Both the position numbers and the translations under genes were made by a program. A stretch of 64,000 bases of DNA from Medicago truncatula. Its lineage: Eukaryota > Streptophyta > Magnoliopsida > Fabales > Fabaceae. Location: contig NC_053048.1 in NCBI RefSeq assembly GCF_003473485.1, positions 40,792,755-40,856,754 on the forward strand. Reading direction: 5' to 3'. This document shows, piece after piece, positions 57,901 to 64,000 of the stretch (within the stretch, counting starts at the first letter, position 1; each line of letters starts with the position of its first letter). The notes under the pieces are model-generated. The model did not search any database. It was not told where the DNA came from and was given only the letters and a program-made list of their open reading frames with translations.

Positions 57901-60687
57901 ATATCACTTGCATGAGTAATCATGTGCATTAGTTATTTTATACAATTCAGCTTTTAACTGTTTACACGGTGTTTCATATTGTTTGTGGAATAAGCACAAT
58001 TCTCAGCGAATCTCTTAAAACTTAAAAGTCAGTTTCATTCTAAAAGTACTTTGTCTATCTAGAATGGAGAAGAATTCTCTTAAAGCTCGTTGACAAATAA
58101 GTTTTGCATGTATTGGAAGGTTTATGATTGACACTTTTTTTTTCTTTTTCTTTTTCTATATATGGTTTTATCTGCTTTTATTATCTATTGGAAGATGAAA
58201 AATCATGTCGAATTTCTCCACTAGTGTATTTTCGATTGGTTCATCTTTAAAAAGGAGGGATGATATAGTGCATGTTAATTTCATTAGATCCAAATACACA
58301 CCAAGCTCATTTTCATGTGAAAACAAGATGGCTGGTGTGATATAGTGCATATTGATCTATGACCTCTTGTATTATTTTACTGATTGGTCGATTTATCTTA
58401 TGCTTAGGGATTCACCAGAATTTGTCATTGTCCATGATATTTGTTGGAATTTCTGAAAATTAAAAATACTTCATAATGTCATTATCGTTAGAGCATTAGA
58501 TGATTACTTGGAATATTTCCATATTTGATGATTTATTTCCTTACGTAGTTAGAGTCATGAGTCAAAATAATAGTATATATTGTTGTTAATATCCTCTGTC
58601 ACTTTTATATTGTTTTTGTAGCTTTGCTCTTTAAGCTTTAGAGGAAGTGTTAGAATATCTTGGAAAATGTCTCATAATATCATAATTGTATCTTAATACA
58701 TTGTAGAGTATCTTGGACAGTCTCATCAGAATGTTTCCATATTTATTATTTTATTGTATTTCATGACTTGTTTCCTTAATTAGGACGGGAGTCTAGTAAT
58801 TATATCAAAGGGGTTGATGTTTTTTCTTTTGTCAGACATCATCACACACTAAATATAAGTATAATTTTACTGTTCCGTTTCCTCTCCCTTTCTCAATTCC
58901 TACCTAAAATCCTTATAATTTCAACTATATTAAATGCAGCAACTTTACCAGAAAGCACTTACTATTAAGTCAGCAATTCCCCATCCAAGAATAATGGGGA
59001 TAATCCATGAATGTGGGGGGAAAATGCACATGGCAGAGCGCCAGTGGGCCGACGCAGCTACGGATTTCTTTGAAGCTTTTAAGAATTATGATGAAGCTGG
59101 GAATCAGAGGCGTATCCAATGCTTGAAGTAAGCAACACAAACGTTCTTTTAGCTTTTATTACTATACACTTCAATTTTTAATTTCTATAATGGCATGCAT
59201 CTGCAATTTACTATGTTGATTGCCTATGATTAAATGTGAATCGTCATTTTTAGTGATAATTTTCATCAAGACAGATATACTAATCTTTTAACTGCATACT
59301 GTCTGGATTATCAATTTTAGTGATAATTTCCATAAAGATAGGTGTACTTATCTTTTAACTGCATATTGCTTTCCTGATTACATCAAAATAATTATTCAAG
59401 CGTTCTTTGTATTTTACATCCTCAACCAGGTATCTCGTTCTTGCAAACATGTTGATGGAGTCTGAAGTAAATCCATTTGATGGGCAGGAGGCTAAGCCGT
59501 AAGCCCTCTTTATTTTGTTTATCTGTACTCCATTTTTCAGTTATCCCATTCCTTGATCCAGCCCCTCTAAGTTGAGGATGGTTTCTCCCTCTTTTTCTTG
59601 TTTTTACCTAACATATTATTTATTGCAGATACAAGAATGACCCTGAAATTTTGGCTATGACAAATCTGATAGCAGCCTATCAACGAAATGAAATATTGGA
59701 ATTTGAGAAAATCCTGAAGGTAATTTTATTGAGTCTGGCATGATAATACGTTTTCTCCGTTCGACCTCAACATATTTATCTTATTTTTTTAATCCAATAT
59801 TAGTATTGATATTTGGTATTTTTCTTTCCAGAGTAACAGAAGAACCATCATGGATGATCCATTTATCAGAAATTACATTGAGGATTTGCTAAAGAATATC
59901 AGAACACAGGTCTTGCTGAAACTCATCAAACCATATACAAGGATCAGGATCCCATTTATATCTAAGGTAGATAGCACTTACAGCACTACTGCATTTCAAC
60001 TTCAATTCTCAGCTAACCCTTCAAAACAAACGAATTAGTGAATAAAGAAATGGAGAATAGTTGTCAAATACCTTTTTTTTATTTATCAACATATACTTAC
60101 GATTTGACAGCTATTCCTACCAGTCTCTGGTTTAAGGGTTATGGTATGTTGGTTAAGAGCCTGCACTCATTGTGAATAGAATAAGCCAAACATTATTTTG
60201 TGGACTCGTTACTGCCTCTGTTTTCCCTTTTTCTTACCCCCTCTCCTAGTTACCTTCTAATGATGGTTGGATTGAAAGTTGCTTTTGCCTTTCTTTTAGT
60301 AGGAATATTTCTTTATTGAGTTGAATTTGCAAGGCACTTGAGTCATGATTAATCTAATACTTATGTGCAATTAAACCCATTAATTTGCAGGAACTTAATG
60401 TACCCGAGCATGATGTTGAGCAGCTACTCGTGTCACTTATTTTGGATAACAGAATTCAAGGACACATTGATCAAGTGAACCGGCTCTTGGAACGCTCTGA
60501 TAGGTCAGTTTATATATCTTACAACTGGACTTGGTCTCTAAATTATTGTGTATTTAAAACCTGGTATTTTATTAACGTTAAAATAACGTTGTTCAGGTCA
60601 AAAGGAATGAAGAAGTATACAGCTGTGGATAAATGGAACACACAACTAAAATCTCTTTATCAAACCATCAACAACAGAGTTGGTTAA
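54970..60687 (+). CDS. CSN2: COP9 signalosome subunit 2
   Basis: Twelve exons fit in phase: 54970-54979, 56269-56361, 56761-56839, 57205-57445, 57531-57605, 57736-57870, 58940-59127, 59430-59498, 59629-59719, 59832-59966, 60391-60503 and 60597-60687, giving 439 residues, the usual length. The acidic N-terminus ([19 protein letters not shown]) is followed by helical repeats ([37 protein letters not shown]) and a C-terminal PCI domain ([40 protein letters not shown]), ending [11 protein letters not shown]...NNRVG. CSN2 (FUS12 in Arabidopsis) is a scaffold of the nuclear complex that removes NEDD8 from cullins and so tunes SCF ubiquitin ligases, including light and auxin signalling. It looks complete and functional. 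The first coding exon is only 10 bases. Confidence 0.97.
55478..55806. mobile_element. MITE split by a second MITE
   Basis: The left end GGGCATGTTTGGATTGACTT and the right end TTATCCAAACATGGGCC are inverted repeats (CATGTTTGGAT in common). The interior carries the CTTATGAAAACAGCTTATA phrases of the family also seen at 7745. The element is interrupted by the 146-bp MITE at 55601-55746. Confidence 0.7.
55601..55746. mobile_element. Stowaway-like MITE nested in an older MITE
   Basis: The ends CTTCCTCTGGTCTCAAATAT and ATATTTGAGACCGGAAGGAG are inverted repeats with one or two mismatches, flanked by TA on both sides (55599-55600 and 55747-55748). Confidence 0.85.
58480..58926 (+). mobile_element. 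LTR-like (TRIM-like) relic in a CSN2 intron
   Basis: TGTTAGAATATCTTGG (58648) follows a purine tract (TTTAGAGGAAG), as a 3' LTR follows a polypurine tract, and the sequence runs to about 58926. Just upstream (58510-58570) a second, diverged copy of the middle of the same LTR is recognisable (TTTCCATATTTGATGATTT against TTTCCATATTTATTATTTT). Two LTR-like copies with almost nothing between them suggest a TRIM or a collapsed element. Confidence 0.5.
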
Positions 60688-62159
60688 ACCATACTGAGAT
60701 TATCTGGTGTATGGATTATCTGTTTTGTTGCCTGACTCGCAGTTTTGTCATGTGAATTAATAGAATGTAGGCTGTATGGAGTTAGGGTGTTTATTACACT
60801 ATGGTGGAACCGAAGTGAAATCCAACTTGCGATTCTTGTTTTACTTTATAAAAAATATAATTGTTTGAAATTGATGATTGTGATCAAAATTATCATTTAT
60901 TCCTTCTCGGTTATTTTTAACTCTAATTACTTTAGAGATTCACAATTACTGGCTACGGTGGATTGATTTGATTGAAATATAGGGTTCTGGGGGTACTATT
61001 TTAGACTTCATTGTAAATTATCCATATTCAATTCAGGTGGTTTAATTGAATTGGTACAGGAATTTTGGTTGGACCATCTTTCACTTTGTTTAGGGTTTTA
61101 GCTTTCTTTAGCACTCACCTGTTCACAGTAGCATAGCAGCATTATTGCTCACCTAAGAAGCACCTGACTAGTCACACGAGCAAGGACCACCACAAGATCC
61201 CGTGGGATGTGAGGTCACTTGACCTCTCACAACCCTCATCAATGTCCTTTGTTGGAAAAATCCATGTTTTGCCCATCTGGCCGCAATTGATTGTAGGCAA
61301 TTCTCTTGTTGGTCGATTCCTCCTATTGCTGTTATGCTGTGGTTTGACTTATGGGTTTGTGTTTGTCCGTGTGCTAATCCAATTGAATCTCATTTTGCTC
61401 GTATTATTTCTGGTGCTTTTTTTCATTCCTTCGTAGTTTCTCTAATTCTCGTTTCCAACCATGAGAAAAGGTTGAACCATAGTGTTTTCTAGGTCCCCAC
61501 TGTCACGATTTTTAGATGACAATCCTTTTGTCTAAATTCATTTCCTACCTTACAATTACTCCTGTCCATGGGTCCAAGACGCATGACGTTATTGGTCAAA
61601 TTACCTCCATTCTTATATTTAAATTCCGTTATTTTGCTTGTGTTGTGTTCTACTACGTTTGATAAGCCAACTTGAGCTCTAAATTATTACTCTTTAGCAT
61701 TTCCCTTTTATATATAATAACTGCCCGTGTAATTAAATTTTGACAAGCGTCCACAGCCTATAACAAATTTTGACAAATTATCGGAGTTGGATCTAAATCA
61801 CGAGGTCTCAACTATCTTCTTTCCACCGCATCCATTATACTCAATTATCATTCCTTTCTTGAATAGGTAACCATAATAAGAACAATAACAAATTAACAAC
61901 AATAATAAAAACAGCTCCTTTCTTAAAAAAATAAATAAAATAACAACAGCTCCAGCTTAAGGACATCAACTCTCTCTTTTTTTTTTTTTGACAAAAAGAC
62001 ATCAACTCTCTTAAACTACACAAACATCCAACTCTTGATATGTAACTATAAATTTATATCAACAAAGTTCATGATAGATCCACCTAGCTTGGTAGATGAT
62101 CACGTATGGAATTGCACATCTAGTTAGCATAAATATATGTGTTAATGGCTTGCAATCCT
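60688..62159. other. Intergenic region
   Basis: It holds the 3' ends of CSN2 (plus) and of the PGG gene (minus). I see no gene or recognisable repeat. Open frames at 61209-61436 and elsewhere are short, hydrophobic and without family features. Confidence 0.6.
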
Positions 62160-62777
62160 TCAGCAGCAACACATAAAACGGAAGAAGTTCTTGAGCAGCC
62201 AAAACACAAAGCGGCAGAAGAATATGAGAATCAGCAAAGCAATCAGCCCTACCCAAAAAATCCCATAATAAATTGTGATACGATAAAAGGTTCCATCAAG
62301 TGGGTTCAATATCATCCAAATAGAAATCACATATGCACCAGCTGTGCAAAACACTGAGAGACACGTTACAATTATGAGGAACCACATAACAAACTTGTTA
62401 CGAAGGGGAAATCCACATATTAATAATACAATAATTGTTTGAGAAGCAGAGAAAGATATAGTACACAACAGTAAAAACAGTTCATATCTAATCTTCTGAT
62501 TGCTATCACCAAAGGCTAAAACTGAAGTACCAGCTTTGCATGTTTGATCAGGTGCACACCCGTTTTGAGTATCTGTGTTTGATTGCCAAACACCCCCTGG
62601 TGGGTTTATTGCAATTTGGAAAGTTAAGGATGCAATAACTGTGGCTACCACCATTAAGGAACCTCTCATTTGTTCCATCCAATTTCCTTGATTGTTTTCA
62701 TACCTTGTGAATTGGTTATTAGCCCATGATCGTCCTGGTAATACTTGTTCTCCATTCTGAACCACAACACCCTCCAT
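62160..62777 (-). CDS. PGG-domain membrane protein
   Basis: A single exon of 205 residues from MEGVVVQNGEQVLPG. After a short soluble start (WANNQFTRYENNQGNWMEQM) come the PGG-domain first helix with its motif (MVVATVIASLTFQIAINPPGG) and three further hydrophobic segments (LFLLLCTISFSASQTIIVLL, FLIIVTCLSVFCTAGAYVIS and FWVGLIALLILIFFC), giving four membrane passes. Many plant PGG proteins carry ankyrin repeats before this domain; this one has none. Ankyrin-PGG relatives include ACD6, a salicylic-acid-linked defence regulator; the role of the ankyrin-less forms is not known to me. The C-terminus is Cys-rich (CCC), a possible palmitoylation site. Confidence 0.88.
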   Translation of the reverse strand: MEGVVVQNGEQVLPGRSWANNQFTRYENNQGNWMEQMRGSLMVVATVIASLTFQIAINPPGGVWQSNTDTQNGCAPDQTCKAGTSVLAFGDSNQKIRYELFLLLCTISFSASQTIIVLLICGFPLRNKFVMWFLIIVTCLSVFCTAGAYVISIWMILNPLDGTFYRITIYYGIFWVGLIALLILIFFCRFVFWLLKNFFRFMCCC

Positions 62778-64000
62778 TGTTTTTCTAGTTATTTTTTGCT
62801 TAACTAGTTGTTTTCTTCTAAGTTGTGATGATGTACCAAAATTTGGTTAAATAGGAATAGCAAACATAATGCTTTTCAGGGTACTAAGTAGAGCATTGGG
62901 TTTGGGTCAACGTGAATTAATTGAATGTTGAATTTTCACAAGGGTCAGAATGAATCAAGGTCAATATTTTAAAATATGTTGTAGTAAACAAACGTAGCAC
63001 CCAAGTCTACATTTCCGATATTCAACGTTGATTTTTGTCTTTAATTGCTATGTCGACACACTTACAAAAGTGGTGCTGTTTCTTGTATTGATTTCCGACT
63101 ACTATGGTCTATGGCAAGGCAAACCGGTTTCCAGGACTAGTTGAGTGAGAGACTACTCATTACGAAAAGTAAGTTTCAGGCGAGTTAGATCTCGACGAGT
63201 CATTAAGATTGTTGAAAGCCTCAAAGTGCATATAGCACGGGCACATTGTTAGAACATGCTCCAATAACTTGACCAATAAGAATATGATGAAGAAAACATG
63301 ATGAAGAGAGCACAAATAAACTCCAAAGCCTATGTGTAACACACTAACTTTTATGTTTGATTCACCTCCACCAGTTATGTCAATCGGTTGCAAAAAAGTA
63401 TCTGGCCAATTCCTTTTAGAATATTATAGAATCCTTGACGTGACTTGCACATTCACACCAATCGTATGAATTAATGGTAGTTTACAAAGTAAAGTTCTCT
63501 CAATTTCTCTCATGCATTAGAGAAAAGAATGAATGATTTAATATTATTTTCGGCGGAATTTTGACTCATAATAATGTGATTTTTGTCTCTATTTTTCTGA
63601 ATATTTTTCTGTCTCTCAAGTGTCTTTATTTATAAAGAAATTTATGATCTTTGATGAACAGAAACAACTCTTTAATTTTTTTCATGAATGATTACACTAC
63701 TTCAATTATCAAACATTACACATTTTTTTAAAAGGTCTTTATTTAACCATTGTAACTTTTCATGTTTTAAAAATTTCTCTCTCACACATATACATGTTAA
63801 GCACCCACGAGTGTTCGCATATTACAACATGATTTGAATCCATATCCTTGTGATGACCAACTGAATGGATCTTAAGAAGGCCTTGTTACTCTCACTCTAT
63901 AAAGATAATATACTCTACTACTGCACCACACCTACAATACAGAAGAATCTGAATTATTGGCGGTGGGTGCTGAGATTTTTTATCAAAGGTGGATCATGAA
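62778..64000. other. Upstream region of the PGG gene, nothing further seen
   Basis: AT-rich sequence holding the PGG gene promoter in its first few hundred bases, without a decisive TATA box. An open frame at 63160-63393 (minus) has no recognisable features. No repeat boundaries were identified. Confidence 0.5.

Noticed and set aside
62139..62357. Plus-strand frame overlapping the PGG gene.
   Set aside because: Antisense shadow of the transmembrane region of the PGG protein.
1..64000. CRISPR arrays, bacterial operons or phage-like modules.
   Set aside because: No regularly spaced repeats or prokaryotic gene packing; all convincing genes have plant introns or plant-specific families.

Overview
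The window is nuclear DNA of a flowering plant, most likely a legume. It is AT-rich, its genes carry many GT-AG introns, and it holds plant-only genes (a CYP703A P450, a PGG-domain membrane protein) among MITEs, SINE relics and retroelement fragments of kinds common in legumes. The legume assignment is inference from repeats and protein flavour; nothing in the sequence proves the species.

Layout, left to right. (1) About 1-8620, minus strand: a CID/RPR-domain gene of the RPRD1 type (RNA polymerase II CTD binding), with its 3' end beyond the window or unseen; its introns hold Au-SINE-like copies and a decayed gag relic. (2) 8620-10700: AT-rich repeats, including a decayed fragment of an SPT6 exon. 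(3) 10700-22746, plus strand: an SPT6 transcription elongation factor gene that is broken by a lost splice acceptor, frameshifts, a complete 5.2-kb Ty1/copia retrotransposon (14092-19287, identical 190-bp LTRs, intact gag-pol) and an abrupt end where an antisense LTR-like sequence replaces the C-terminus. (4) 24876-27615, plus: a COMM-domain-like protein. (5) 28708-33668, minus: a 1370-residue acidic membrane-anchored protein of unknown function. (6) 36782-38955, minus: a CRAL-TRIO (Sec14-like) lipid-transfer protein. (7) 41648-47780, minus: a kinase-fold protein with a degraded active site, whose long 5'UTR intron holds LINE and SINE relics. (8) 49132-50775, minus: CYP703A, the pollen-wall fatty acid hydroxylase. 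(9) 54970-60687, plus: CSN2, a COP9 signalosome subunit, complete in 12 exons. (10) 62160-62777, minus: a single-exon PGG-domain membrane protein. The rest is intergenic.

The genes do not form a pathway; this is an ordinary gene-dense plant region in which each gene has its own promoter. I found no new defence or metabolic system. The most unusual content is the layered decay of the SPT6 copy: a second fragment of the same exon 3.5 kb upstream, several independent lesions, and a very young copia insertion lacking an obvious target-site duplication. Also notable are a probable pseudokinase, a Mutator-type MITE with a perfect 9-bp duplication, a MITE nested inside another MITE, and LINE reverse-transcriptase and RNase H relics.

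Exon borders were placed by eye from splice signals, reading-frame continuity and remembered family sequence; no alignment or search was run.
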